Below are positions 46,356 through 57,345 of a DNA stretch of 64,000 nucleotides, in pieces. The position numbers and the translations under genes are program-made. Source of the stretch: Panicum virgatum. Its lineage: Eukaryota; Streptophyta; Magnoliopsida; Poales; Poaceae. Below the pieces are notes generated by a model. That model searched no databases. It saw only the letters and a program-made list of their open reading frames with translations, and was not told where the DNA came from. Position 1 is the first letter of the stretch. Each line of letters opens with the position of its first letter. The DNA lies in NCBI RefSeq assembly GCF_016808335.1, contig NC_053147.1:19330913-19394912 (forward strand), in the 5' to 3' direction.

Positions 46356-49300
46356 TGTAACGGCCCAGGTTTTTAAATAGCCAATTTAGGGTAATTAGAA
46401 CCAAATCATGCATCATATGCTTGAATTGCTTGAAAAAGGATCTTTTTGTAAATATAAAAGGTTATTTGTGTAATTATGATTTTATGCAAGGTCCTTTATA
46501 TAGTTAAATTGAATAGGGTGTGCATTTATTGCTTTTGTGGAGGGTGTTTTTGCAAAATTCAGTGCATTTATTGCATGGCAGCAAATTTTGCTTTTAAGTC
46601 TAAGTTTAAAGTGAAATTGCTTTGAAAAAGACAAAGTTCCTGGAATTCAAAATCCCTCTTATGTTTTAAAAATTAGCTCTTGAATCTTTGATCAAATAAA
46701 TTTTTGCACAACATCAAAGTTGTAGATCTTGAAAAATTGAATAACTTTCATGTTGGGCACTTTTTCATTTGAGCCCTAGATTAATAGTTATCCTTGTTTT
46801 ACAGATAGGTCCCTGAAATTTTGGAAATTTCGTTTAGGTCCCTGTCTTCTTCCCCGATCTGCTCGCCTGCTCTGTTTCGCCGCCGGTGCCGTGCGCCGCC
46901 CGCCCGCCGCTCTAGGCCGGCCGCAGGCCAGTCCAGCTTCGCCGCCGCCCCACGCGTCACCCCTTGAACCCTGGACCCACTACCCCCTCACGCTGGTGCC
47001 CCCTCCCGTCGCCACGCCGCCCAGAACCTCCTCGCGGCTGCCACCTCGCCGCCGCCGTGGCCCGAGCAGAGCAGCACCCTTGACTCCCATCTTGCGCGTG
47101 CCTCAACACCCCTGGAGACCCAGCATCGCAATCCACTCACCCTCTCGCTCGCTCTCTACCCCGAAACCGCAGAACACCGCCGCCGCCCCGCGTGAACTCC
47201 GACAAGCTCACCCCGCCGTCGACCCGCCCCTCCGCAGCTTCTCCGCCCTCGCTGAGCACTCCATTAGCTGTGCCTCGTCCTATCGCAGCTCCCCAGCCCC
47301 TTCTTCTCGCCCAAACCCCACAGGAACTACCCCGCCGCCGTAGCCGAGCTCCAATCGCCACCGCTCGCCGTCGACACCCCGTCTCCAGCCCTCCTCTCGA
47401 GCTCCAAAGCCACCCAGAGGTGCGCCTTGGCCTTCTTAACCTCCCACGCCCCTCCACCCTCGCCGCCGGCGCTCACCGTCGCCGGATTTGGCCGGCCATC
47501 CTCCCTCTGTTCTTTTCCCCACGGCCAGGGACCCCGTGTTAGAATTTGGAAAAGCCCAGGGGGCTGTCTGCGAAGCCCTAGACTCAGAGGAACAGTGCTC
47601 TAAGGACTTCTTTGTATTTTCTAGCTGTAAACTTTGGAATTTAGTAGAAATTCGTAGGAAATTCGTAAAATAGCAAATCTGGATGTTTTGGAATCCTTGT
47701 GATTATCTCTATGCAGTAGAATCATAATATGTCAGGCTTTTGTTGAAAGTTTTTGCTGTATAAATGGTTTTGTGTCACTAGGTAAATAAATACCAAATGT
47801 TTTATCTTTTTCTTATCTGATGATTAAAAGCTTGTATTGCTCTGAAATTTTTATGGTAGTTTGTTCTTGTAACACTAGTTTTGCTCTAAAAATTTCGTTC
47901 TCAATTCTCATGTGTAGCTATTTATTTTATTTAATCCTTATTTAGTAGACTTTAATTATGGTAAATAGTTTCTGTACATAATAAATCATGAAAATATTTC
48001 TGCATGTTCTTCTTGAGTAGCTTAGCTTGTCCAGGAAGTTTGAGCCTCAGTTCATGACTAGAACAGGATCTAAAAATGAATCATGCTAATCTGATGTCTG
48101 TTTTATTTATTTTCTCATAATTAATTCTGTGTAGATAAAATCATGAAACATTCACAGTTTCTATTTCATTTCTGTTTCAACTTCCTGTTAAATTTTGAGC
48201 TTCTTCTTTGCTTTAGTTTGATCTGTATAATTCAAGTTTATTCTAGGTATTGTCTGAATGAATGAATTTTTGTGAGTAAATGGCTACATGTCTTGGCATG
48301 ATTTTTACAGGATAGCTTAATTTGTTCATGTTCTGGTTAGTGTAATTTTTTTAGAATTTATTACTGATTTTATTCTGAGTGGTGGATTTATTAGCAAACC
48401 ATGACTTGTTTGTTGTAGGAAACCACCCCCACTTGTTTATGAAGTTAGTCAACTTCATTTGTGCTGTTGATCATGATGCCTTGTGTAGTTAGATTTGTTA
48501 GTTAGCTACTCTATAAACGATTGCCCATGTGTGTTTATAATTCTGTTCTTACATTGCATATAGATACGACTGCCTTATCGGACGGGACGTACGAGTTGAT
48601 CCCGGAGTCTGACAGAGGTGATCCAGAAGTCCAGGTAAACGCCGCTGAATTAACTGAAGCCCCGAACCAAAGTTCGGAAGAGCCTAGAGCTGAAATAGTT
48701 AGCAACTACCGAGAAGGCAAGCCCCGGACATAACCTATATTTCAAATTATTATCATTTACTGTTATTATTTACTTGTGCATTTACAGTTCTTAGGATTTG
48801 AATTGAAACCCTAGATGCATGATCCTAGAAACCTATGTACTGAATACTAGACTTGAGTTCGACTACTTGCTAAGCTTATAGGACCGGTAAAAGTCGAGTG
48901 ATTGCCTGTCACTCGCGAGTTTTATAGGAATTGATTGTTTACCTTTCTGTTATCAATATAAGGACGACAGACGGGGTTGTGATCGATATCATGACCTTAT
49001 GTGAGACCCCGTCTGTGTTGATGAACTTGCTAAGGTCGCGGTGTGTGGTAGCGGTGTTTAAGTTTTTGAAAGTACTAGCCACATGCCGTAAATATGGTAC
49101 GCGGTAAGCCTAGTAGCCGATTGGACCGGGGAGTAGATATACCTTTCACTCTCTCTTTAGAGATAGGTTTTTAAATGTTATTGTTGATCAACACTACGAC
49201 TTCAAGGGACAAGGGTGGACCGGGCACGGGTGGACCTATCCACAAGCCGGAAAGAAAGGTCAACGGTTGTTTGGGAATGACCCGACGGTGTTCCAGACGT

Positions 49301-50151
49301 GTGTGCTAGGTTATCCTTGCAAGGTTGAATTTCGATTCAGAATCGTCCGCCTCTCACGATGAAATGAGACTGCTTGATCCCTTTGCCACACAGAGTAATA
49401 AGAGCAACAATATTATTTATCAATCTTGATGTTTGCTTAGTTTTCTACCATGATTGGATAGTAGTTGCTTACATAGAATGGTTAATCAACTAGAATCTTG
49501 AAAGCTAAAACTTGAAAGTAAGGACATACTCTTTATTGCTTTTCAGCAAAAGGAAAACCAGAACCTCACAAACCCTGCATAGTCTAGCTAAAGTGAGTTA
49601 AATATACCCGTTGACGGTTAAGTCTTGCTGAGTATTAGAATACTCAGCCTTGCTGTTGAAACCCTTTTTCAGGTATGAGTCTTGAGGACCAGGTCGCTAG
49701 TTTGACCTATCCCTGCTCTTTGCCTCCTGGCTGGTCCGTAGAGTGGGATTCGTCTTCGGCCGGCAATGACCATGACGAGTGATACCTTGCTTGGGCTAGC
49801 TTGGTATACTTTTGCGACGTGTTGTAGCCGTCGTTGTCTCTTTCCGCTGCTTTCAAACTCTGAAGTTAAAGTTATGGTTTGTATATCTGCTTTTTAAAGT
49901 TTGTACTTGTAATAATGTTTTAGAACTAGTTTGTAATAACTTTTATGCCTGTGTTGTAAACTTGTGGTTGTAATATTTCTGGACTCGCCTTCGTGCGGGG
50001 TATGCTTGTTCGATCCGAGAACCGGTGGTTGTATCGGGACGTTACCCGACAGACCCAGAATTATTCCGTTTGAAGTGCGTTTGAGCTAATGTTGCCTTTA
50101 TGGTGATGGCCTGCGCACTTGAGCCGGGATAATTTAGGTGGTTCTGCCACA
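46356..50151 (+). repeat. T4 3' LTR, complete (3,796 bp)
   Basis: tgtaacggccca...ttctgccaca. It contains the GC-rich block (46860-47540) missing from the 5' LTR, mini-exon A (48564-48716), the hairpin (49624-49648) and mini-exon B (49673-49782). Long Pro/Arg frames in the GC block (46891-47343, 47192-47542) look compositional. Confidence 0.92.
48564..49782 (+). other. Putative mini-exons A and B (T4 3' LTR)
   Basis: A: 48564-48716, encoding TTALSDGTYELIPESDRGD... to NYRE. B: 49673-49782, encoding MSLEDQVASLTYPCSLPPGW and an acidic end. A GC-AG intron of about 0.96 kb would separate them. The hairpin lies about 25 bp before the acceptor of B. Confidence 0.4.
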
Positions 50152-50250
50152 TTTTCAGTGTTAGGTCATCTAGCCTCTTCACTGTGTTGTCATGTAGGCT
50201 TTTTAGGTGCATTTACACTCCACACTCCGGGTATCAGACCATTGTGCGCC

Positions 50251-50257
50251 TATAAAT
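50251..50257 (+). promoter_or_regulatory. TATA box of the MULE GRF gene
   Basis: 'tataaat' 59 bp upstream of the ATG at 50316, in a short leader with CA-rich sequence. The T4 insertion point is about 100 bp further upstream, so T4 now separates this promoter from any distal elements. Confidence 0.6.
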
Positions 50258-50315
50258 ACTCCGAAGTTTGTGAACTCCCAGCACCACTCAAACACCAAAG
50301 CTCATTGTATACCCA

Positions 50316-51022
50316 ATGTCTGGAGGTGGGTCTAGCGGAAAGAATTACTACGGTTTTGGGAAAGGAAAAGGGGGGAGAAAGGGAGACCCCATAATATGGG
50401 AGGGGCCTCTTGGACCTGATTCCTTTCCGGAACCAGTGTTTGAGTTTCCGCCACAGCAAAAGAGTGAATTTACCAATGAAACTCCTCTTCGACAATACGA
50501 TAACCGTAGAGAACCGTGGCCAAAATGCAGACATGGTGAGGACTGCTTAGTGCAGATGTGCACCGACGGGATGGATGGCGGTCGGCGTTTCTTTAAATGT
50601 CCACACGCATGGGTAATACTCGGTTGTTTCATTTCTTTTTCTTCAATGAGACACCTTACATGAAATTTGTTTTGCAGTCTTCCGATGCTCCAGAAAACTG
50701 TGGTTTTACTAGGTGGGTCGATCCTGCACCAATTGATTCTGTTCAGGAGTTCATCGAGTACCTCCAGATAAAGATCTTTGATCTGGAATGCAAGGTGAAC
50801 CATTATGAGGAAGTGAGCGAGGGTAACAAAGACGACGAAGTTGATGATACCAGCAATGCTGCCGGCTCACAGGAGGAACCATGCACTATTCGTTACTGCA
50901 ACTGCCCTTGTCACAAGAAGAAGGGCCCTGCGCCTCCGGCACCACCGCCTGCACCAGCTGCAATGAGTGGATACTGTGGAGAAGGCTCAACGCAGTTTGC
51001 TATGTGGGGGTACGGCTACTAG
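50316..51022 (+). CDS. GRF zinc-finger protein carried by the MULE
   Basis: Two exons, 50316-50612 and 50678-51022 (GT-AG), giving 213 residues with an intact frame. The N-terminus is Gly/Lys rich. Residues about 70-115 form a GRF-type zinc finger (CRHGEDC...GRRFFKCPHAW, then CGFTRWVD), which in other proteins binds single-stranded nucleic acid. A short coiled coil (VQEFIEYLQIKIFDLECKV) and a Cys/His cluster CNCPCHKKK follow, with a Pro/Ala-rich tail. It lies inside the transposon with its own promoter. I infer a role linked to the element or a captured gene; neither is shown. Confidence 0.75.
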
Positions 51023-51483
51023 GACTACCCTAGTGCTAGTGACATGCTGCATCGTTGTGTTTGTTCTATTTTTTTTAAAATTACCTAAGGCATGTTAGGT
51101 TAGTCCGGAATCTGTTTACCGTAGTTTGCAACGGGTTCTGCCATGCCACTGCATGTGTGATGTGTGTTTCATTATCGTTGTATTATGATGTTTGTATCTG
51201 ATGTTTGTATCTCTGATGTTTATTTGTAATGAGATAGCTGTGGACCGCTTATTTATACACTTCAACGTTCGCCTCTTATCACTCTCGTATTTTCCATTAC
51301 ATACAATAGATGGTATGTTTATACTTCGATGCTCCATTACGACTAAGTACGATTCAAACTCGACATTATGTACATGTCCAGTGAATGCAAAGTTAGGTAT
51401 GATACATACATACAAACATAATACAACATTAACAATACTAAATGCGCATACATCTTAAACCGATGAACATCATATGTTATAGA
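51023..51483. other. Spacer between the convergent GRF and Myb/SANT-like genes
   Basis: AT-rich 3' UTR sequence for both genes with short duplications ('gatgtttgtatct' twice near 51187-51210). No other feature is seen. Confidence 0.5.
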
Positions 51484-52456
51484 TCATGACATGAAATCAT
51501 CTAGGTCGTCATCCCAGTTGACAGATGGTGGTGCTGCAGGTGGTGTAGTATGGCTCGATGAACCTCTTGCCTTTCCCTTTCTCTCTTTTTTGGATTTACG
51601 TTCATGTACAGGGGGAGGAACATCATGTGTTGAAGGCCAAGGTTTGGGGGGCATGAAGTCATCCATGTCGTCATCCCAGTTAACACAAGTTTGTGCTGCA
51701 GGTGGTGCAACATGACTTGATGAACCTCTTGTCTTTCTCTTTGTCTCTTTTCTGATTCTAGGTTCATGTAAAGGGGGAGGAACATCATGTGTTGGAGGCC
51801 ATGGTTTCGGGGGCATGAAGTCATCCATGTCGTCATCCCAGTTAACACAAGTTGGTGGTTGAGGTGCTGCATCATGACTCGACGAACCTCCGGGCATCTG
51901 TTCTTGCGCAGGCCAAGTACTATCACCCGAAGATCTTATCCACCTCCTTCGTCTAGTTTGCGGCATAAGTCCACCAAAGATACATACCAATTTACGGAAA
52001 TTTGGTATCGATTTGTTAATCAACTCCGTGTCCTCGGGGTAATCCTAGCATATAATTACACAATAATTTTACTATTTCGTAAATATGGATTACAAATAAC
52101 GGACGTGATTAGAACTAAATAAGAGTTACCTTAATGTGCATCTCATACACTTCTGGCCGCATCCATATCTTACAATTAGTTTGTAAGAATCCAATAACAT
52201 AAGGATGATTCACTAGTTCACACACCCTCATGTATATCTTCCGACGTTCTAGCAAGTGTTCCTTTAAATCTTGCATTGTAATACCTCGAAACAATGTCAA
52301 ATCTTTAAACTCAACTAATTTGGACAACACCATCTCTATCGTACCATCCGCTAATGGATCCAACTTCTTACTGATTACAAGATGTGTCATGATGTCAAGA
52401 AATATACTAGATTTTTCTTCGATCCATGAAAATCCAACAGAATTGGAGGCAGCCAT
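51484..52456 (-). CDS. Myb/SANT-like protein with acidic tandem repeats, carried by the MULE
   Basis: Two exons on minus: 52456-52130 and 52044-51484 (GT-AG), 295 residues, frame intact. Residues 1-130 resemble the plant Myb/SANT-like (Myb_DNA-bind_3) fold: FSWIEEKSSIFLDIM near the start and SIPNFRKLVCIFGG at the end. The rest is three tandem units of about 53 residues, each with VNWDDDMDDFMPPKPWP, THDVPPP, a basic stretch and RGSSSH; the last is shortened and ends the protein. It is convergent with the GRF gene and reads inward from the right terminal repeat. Acidic WDDDMDDF blocks could be activation-type regions; that is inference. Confidence 0.7.
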
Positions 52457-52574
52457 TGCCTTATGCTGCAATAATAATAAGGTACTGTCATTCTAAGTTT
52501 ACTATTCTATATTTCAATATCCAAAAACTAAATATATTCTAATTCATAATTATTTTAGAAACAAGTCTATAATA

Positions 52575-52923
52575 GTTGAGAAATATTGATTACCTGCGGT
52601 TCGGATCCAAAATTCTGCAGGGCTTCGCCGGTTTTTTTACCTCCCTCACCCCTCCTCTCTCCCTCTCCCCTCTCTGGATCTCGTGGGCAGAAAATGAGGG
52701 CGCAAAGGGAAGGGGCGGAGTTTTAGATTTGAGGAGGGAGCCTGCCGCCCCCCTGCCGGGCGGTAGGCTCCCTCCAAGGGCCTCTGCGCAAAATAAATTT
52801 ATTTTTATTTACATATAGGTCCCTACCACCCCCTGCCGGGCGGTAGGGGTACAGAAATGTAAAACCTGAAACCAAAAATATATTTTTGTAAAAAAAAATT
52901 TTGAAAAATACAAAAAAAAACGC
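52575..52923 (-). repeat. MULE right terminal inverted repeat
   Basis: Reverse complement of 37088-37389 with insertions, among them an AT-rich 'aataaatttatttttatttac' block near 52790. It ends aaaaaaaacgc before the target duplicate. The Myb/SANT-like gene probably uses it as promoter. Confidence 0.85.
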
Positions 52924-52933
52924 CACGTGCGTG

Positions 52934-53480
52934 AGAAGCTAATAAGCTAAGGATGATGTGTGCACGTGCATTTCAAACCCAAGCCCGTGCGCGCGTAGTC
53001 TTCTCTCGTTTTGTTGTGGGCCGATGCACTGGGTCACCATCACGGCAAAAGAGTTCGGGACGTCCTTATGCTTCTAGAACTTTCTTGGCGCCGGCTGTCG
53101 CGGGCTGGCCATATGACCGTTTCTCCACTTGTATGACACCAGGTTTGAGTATGTGTATTTTGAACCACATGCTCGTACGTGAAGCTAGCCCATGCAAGCT
53201 TCTTGCTTCCCTATACAAGTATATGACCCATATCACTCTCTGCAGCTCATTTGATCATATTTAAATGATTCGCATCAAAATGTTGTATAAAATCTCATCA
53301 AACATTCACAAAACAGGTGGTACACGGTACGAGTGTATATACTCCGCTCATGTCTCTCTATAGGACTCCAATCCTCAACTTCCTTATAACCTATGCAAAA
53401 TAAACATCAAACTTGTGAGGAAATCTATTTATTAGTGTGATCTGCTTGGGTGTACTTTAGTTGCCTGTTTGGTGACATGG
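52934..53480. other. Old flank right of the MULE
   Basis: No gene or clear element. Left of the MULE, 36947-37077 is equally unassigned. A short + frame at 52953-53264 shows no family features. Confidence 0.4.
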
Positions 53481-54771
53481 GTTTCTTTTCCCTCATCATT
53501 CCTTCGGAATATTTATAGCTCGTTGAATTTGCTGATGAAGATGTGCATTGGTGCTAACCGCTGAATAATTTGTTTTAGCATGTGGTTCACACTCTCAATC
53601 CTTTGGGTGCTTGTCATGCTTGCACAGAATATGCCCATGAAGTATGGCTTAGCCCATCTTTACCGAATCGGAATAATCTTGTCATGAACTTGTTTTTCTC
53701 AAGCTTGTATGTTCTTATAATCATGTGCCATTTCATCTCGAACCGACACTTGCATGTTTCTTCAGCAATCAGTTTGCGGAACATTTCCTTGAACTCACTG
53801 TATTTCTAGTACACATTTCCTATTTTCTGTTTAACCTTCTGTTGGATGTGCCAGCGGCACCAGCGGTGTCGTGTATTGGGTAGGGATGTTCCCATTAATT
53901 TGGCCATTGCCGCACATTGATCTGCATGTGTATCAGATGTTACAGTTTGGATTTAAATTATGACTTATGTATAATTGTAAACTGATTTTACAATATATGA
54001 AGAAAGGGTTTGAATTCCTAATCATATAAAAAATAGTTTGTATTTCTTACCTGTAAGCATTGTTTGTGGTGCCTTTCCTCCCATGATCTCCACAAATTTT
54101 GTAAAAGAGCACTCAAAATCTTCGGTTGTCTCAGTTGTCAACAGCACACCTCCGAAGATAACAGACTGAAAATGATTGTTTACTCCCACATACAAACAAA
54201 AAAGGGAGCTTGTGGTTAGTACCATATGTTGTGTCAAAGGTGATTGCATCACCAAACCTTTTGTAGTCTTCCTTGTTCTTTCCCGTCCACCACAACATCG
54301 ATGTTAGCTTTCCTTCACTATCGATCTTGAACTTTACTGACAATTCATTATCTCGTGCTCTCATATCTTCCAAAAATTGCATGGTCTTTCCCAAGTCCTC
54401 GCTCATGTTCTCTTGAGCAATTTTGGCGCACACACTTCTTATTGTTTCTTTCCTCAAAGGTGTTTGTGGTGTGTTTCTACCCACACCTAGAATGATGCAT
54501 ACCCTACTGATACTTACATGGTTAACTCTTAATTTTCGTATGAAGTCTGTGGTTACTGCATCAATCTGGTTGTGTGATTTCCATTGCTTATTTTCTGCAT
54601 AGCTCTCGGACAGTGGGTGGTTGTGGTCATCTTTCTTCATGCTTATGTACCATCCTTGGTCTTCTATTCGCAATAATCTTATCATTTCCTGGCATGCAGT
54701 CCTGCATGAAGAAGAATTGGTTGGATCCTTCTTGTCCTTCACAAATTATTGTCATTTTTAAATGATTAAAA
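53480..54771 (-). pseudogene. FAR1/FHY3-type transposase (MULE lineage), decayed
   Basis: Read on minus from 54771: CRTACQEMIRLLRIEDQGWYI and KKDDHNHPL of the FAR1 DNA-binding domain, then the MULE transposase core (ITFDTTYGTNHKLPF, the first catalytic D region). After a frameshift in a T run (about 54195-54205) comes VIFGGVLLTTETTEDFECSF. Beyond about 54050 the next exon has DQCAAMAKLMGTSLPNTRHR and WCRWHI, then a TAG, another shift, and [11 protein letters not shown] near 53600. No C-terminal SWIM finger is found. Several stops and shifts make it a pseudogene. It is separate from the MULE ending at 52923. Confidence 0.8.
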
Positions 54772-56027
54772 TTTTAAGCAGCTCAAGATATGACTGTGGT
54801 GTTTCTTATGGTAGTTATCACTTGGCATGAGCACACAGTACCCTGTTTTTATCTTGTATGAGTTTGAATTCGTCCTGCTTCTACCATAGCAGGAGCAGTT
54901 CGGCTAGCTGATAATATAGCGCTGGAAGGTACTGTAGCTACAGTACCAGTGTATTATGTGTGCCTACGGTAATCGAGTCTCTACAGGAAGTATCTACTAC
55001 ATTACCAGTCGCTACGGTACATACCATCATACAAAATTCGCCGCTACAGTGATCAGCCCATCCAAAACCCACCGACCGAACAGGCTGGTGGATGCCCAAT
55101 CCTCTCCCATGAGTATAGATCGTAGAAATCATGTGCTTCTTCACAACTGTTAAACTCTGTTCCGATCGCAGGGTAGAAATCATGTGGTAGAAATCATGTG
55201 GATGGACACATGACAAAATCACATGAGCCATGGAGTCCTATAAATAGGGGTACTCTCCTCCCCTCTTACCATACTATGGTATAAGAGGTCTCAAGTAGGA
55301 GATGGTAAGGTTGTCATGTAGTGTAATAGTGTCATGATAGAGTAGCCATATAAAAAAATGGAAAAGTATTATGTTGTACTAAGTTATGGCGAATAAAGAA
55401 TTGGGTTCCCATATAAATAAAGGTGCTAATGATTCCAAATCCAGACCAAAACTCCATTGAACCAATTATAATCGTGCTCAGCAATCAAACCCCACCAAAC
55501 CAATCTGCTCATGTCAAAAACCAAATTAAATCAATATGTCTACGACAAAAACCAAAACAGAACCAATTCGTTGATGGGAGCTACGACTTATCACTCTCGT
55601 AGCTGCTAATCTGCTAGTAGGTCAGATCAGGCCAAACTAATCCATTCTACTGCTAACCCCAACCAAAACGGCTAATTAACTTTCTTAGCCCATTTACCAC
55701 CTGACAGGACCCAGTAGCTCAAATTAGAGTTGGGAAAAAAATAGAAGGGAAAAAAACTACGAAAGAAAATAGAAAAAACAAACTATAATATTTTCCCCCC
55801 AAGGAGCAACACTAAGTTTCATGAAATCATTTTGTAAACATTGTTCCATTTAGCTTTGATTTGTAAACTAAAATTAACCGCTTGAAACATGGTGTGTCCG
55901 ATCGGAATGTTTATTTTTTTTAAAAAAACTAATCCGATGGAAACGTAACGTTGCAATTGCGGCATCATCCGACAGGCGACGGCCTATGAACTCAACTTCC
56001 TGCTATGCTACTATGGTAGTTATATAA
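54772..56027. other. Intergenic sequence with small inverted repeats
   Basis: AT-rich. Contains a near-perfect palindrome around 55264-55290 ('cctcttaccata' against 'tatggtataagagg') and 'gctacagtac' inverted pairs near 54930-55030, perhaps MITE remnants. Part of 55690-55910 is duplicated near 60715-60960. Confidence 0.45.
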
Positions 56028-57178
56028 GAGTAAATTGCACTCACCATACAATAATTTATCAGGTGGGTGCAAATTGGTCCAACAACTTGTAAAATGCTCA
56101 ATTTAGTGCAATAACTTGACAGATGGGTGCAGATCGGTCCAACAACTTATAAAATTCCCAACTTAATGCAATAACTTGGCAAATAGGTGCATTCACAGTA
56201 CAAATATTACACAGCAATGTAACTAACGCAGAGTCTCAATAAAGAGTATATTCATGTTAGGACGAATTATTAAGTATTATTTGACCATTTATTTTTGTGT
56301 TGCGCCTGCGTGGCAATGTATTTGGCCAAAATAAAAACTCTCACTATTTATAAATTAATGTTATGTCTTTACATTAATTATTTTTATAGTGATTTAATTA
56401 AAACTATTTAATTTGATATTCAATATTAAAAAAATCATCCTCGCTATTTCCGATATGTTTGATTATATGCACTGTTAAACTAAAAAAACCAATACGTTGA
56501 TACAAACTATTGGTACCTTTTAGGAGCATGGAACATATATTTTTAAAGCCTCATATATTCGTTAGAAAGGAAAAATGAGCTAAATAAACAGAAACAAACA
56601 TGAGCATTGTTGAATACATGAGCAGAAGCGCAGAAAAAACCTAAGGTTTCAGGGTCTCTCTTATCGACTTCAGTGTTTGAGTGATGCTAATGGTGTAATT
56701 CTAAAATTTATTTGCATTTGAACTAATAGAAATTGTACATAGTTGAAAAGGAACTTCCGGATCACCATCAATAATTTCCATTTATTAAATTTAAAAATTA
56801 TTGATGTTCATCTACTTTGTTTAATATGTTGCTGTTGAAATGGTGGTTAAATAATATATTATTTTTAATAAAACAATTTATTCTAAGAATAAAATTATTG
56901 GTGTCTATTGCAACACAAAAATCTACGGTCCAATAATACGTTCCGACGTGAATATACTTTTTATTATGACTTGACGTTGGCAAATATATTATTGTGTAAT
57001 ATTTGGACTATGAATGTACCAATTTACCAAGTTATTGCACTAAATTAAACATTTTTTAAGTTGTTGGATCAATCCGCACCTAGCTATCAAGTTATTGTAC
57101 TAAATTGAGCACTTTACAAGTTGTTGGACCAATTTACACTCACCTGCCAAGTTATTGTATAATGGCTGCAATTTACTC
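56028..57178. mobile_element. DNA transposon with long inverted repeats, non-coding
   Basis: 1,151 bp. Ends are gagtaaattgca and tgcaatttactc, and the inverted ends extend about 200 bp, each with tandem 'ttggtccaacaactt'-like units. It is flanked by TAA on both sides (56025-56027, 57179-57181), a possible 3-bp target duplicate. The interior is AT-rich without a transposase. The superfamily is uncertain: a 3-bp TAA would suit PIF/Harbinger, while the long TIR suits a Mutator-type derivative. Confidence 0.65.
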
Positions 57179-57181
57179 TAA

Positions 57182-57345
57182 GGTCTTGTTTAAATCCAAA
57201 AATGCAAAATGCAAAATTTTTGTAAATCACTTGCATTGTGTACTAAATATAGTCAAAAAATAAATCGTATTACACAAATGGACTATAAATCGCGAGACGA
57301 ATCTAATGAGCCTAATTACGACGTGATTAGACACTAAATTGCTGG
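57182..57345. repeat. MITE fragment
   Basis: 'ggtcttgttta' start, 'gcgagacgaatcta' and 'gagcctaattacg' motifs of a common grass MITE family, cut off before its second end by the T5 fragment. Confidence 0.6.

Larger units (their letters stand above)
40735..50151 (+). mobile_element. T4: Tekay-like Gypsy element reduced to gag, TSD ttttc
   Basis: 9.4 kb on the + strand, inserted in the MULE. TSD ttttc at 40730-40734 and 50152-50156. LTRs are 40735-43134 and 46356-50151. The primer-binding site 'tggtatcagagctgc' follows the 5' LTR (43137) and 'aaggggggtaggc' precedes the 3' LTR. Inside is only a partial gag; pol is absent. LTRs differ by roughly 15 bases over 2.4 kb (about 0.6%), so it is recent, but the 5' LTR lacks about 1.4 kb. 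Confidence 0.9.
37088..52923 (+). mobile_element. Mutator-like transposon with three genes, TSD cacgtgcgtg
   Basis: Flanked by a perfect 10-bp duplication (37078-37087 and 52924-52933), with long terminal inverted repeats of about 300-350 bp. Without the nested T4 element it is about 6.4 kb. It carries a MuDR-type transposase (+, broken), a GRF zinc-finger gene (+) and a Myb/SANT-like gene (-). The stretch 40183-40734 after the transposase holds only spacer. Confidence 0.9.

Noticed and set aside
46891..47542. Proline-rich frames in the GC block of the T4 3' LTR as LTR exon 1 coding for mini-exons A and B
   Set aside because: The one plausible GT donor I saw (about 47417) is in the wrong phase to join mini-exon A, so the link is not supported.
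56028..57178. Calling the inverted-repeat element a Mutator element with a 9-bp duplication
   Set aside because: No 9-bp match at its borders; only TAA is shared, so I left the superfamily open.
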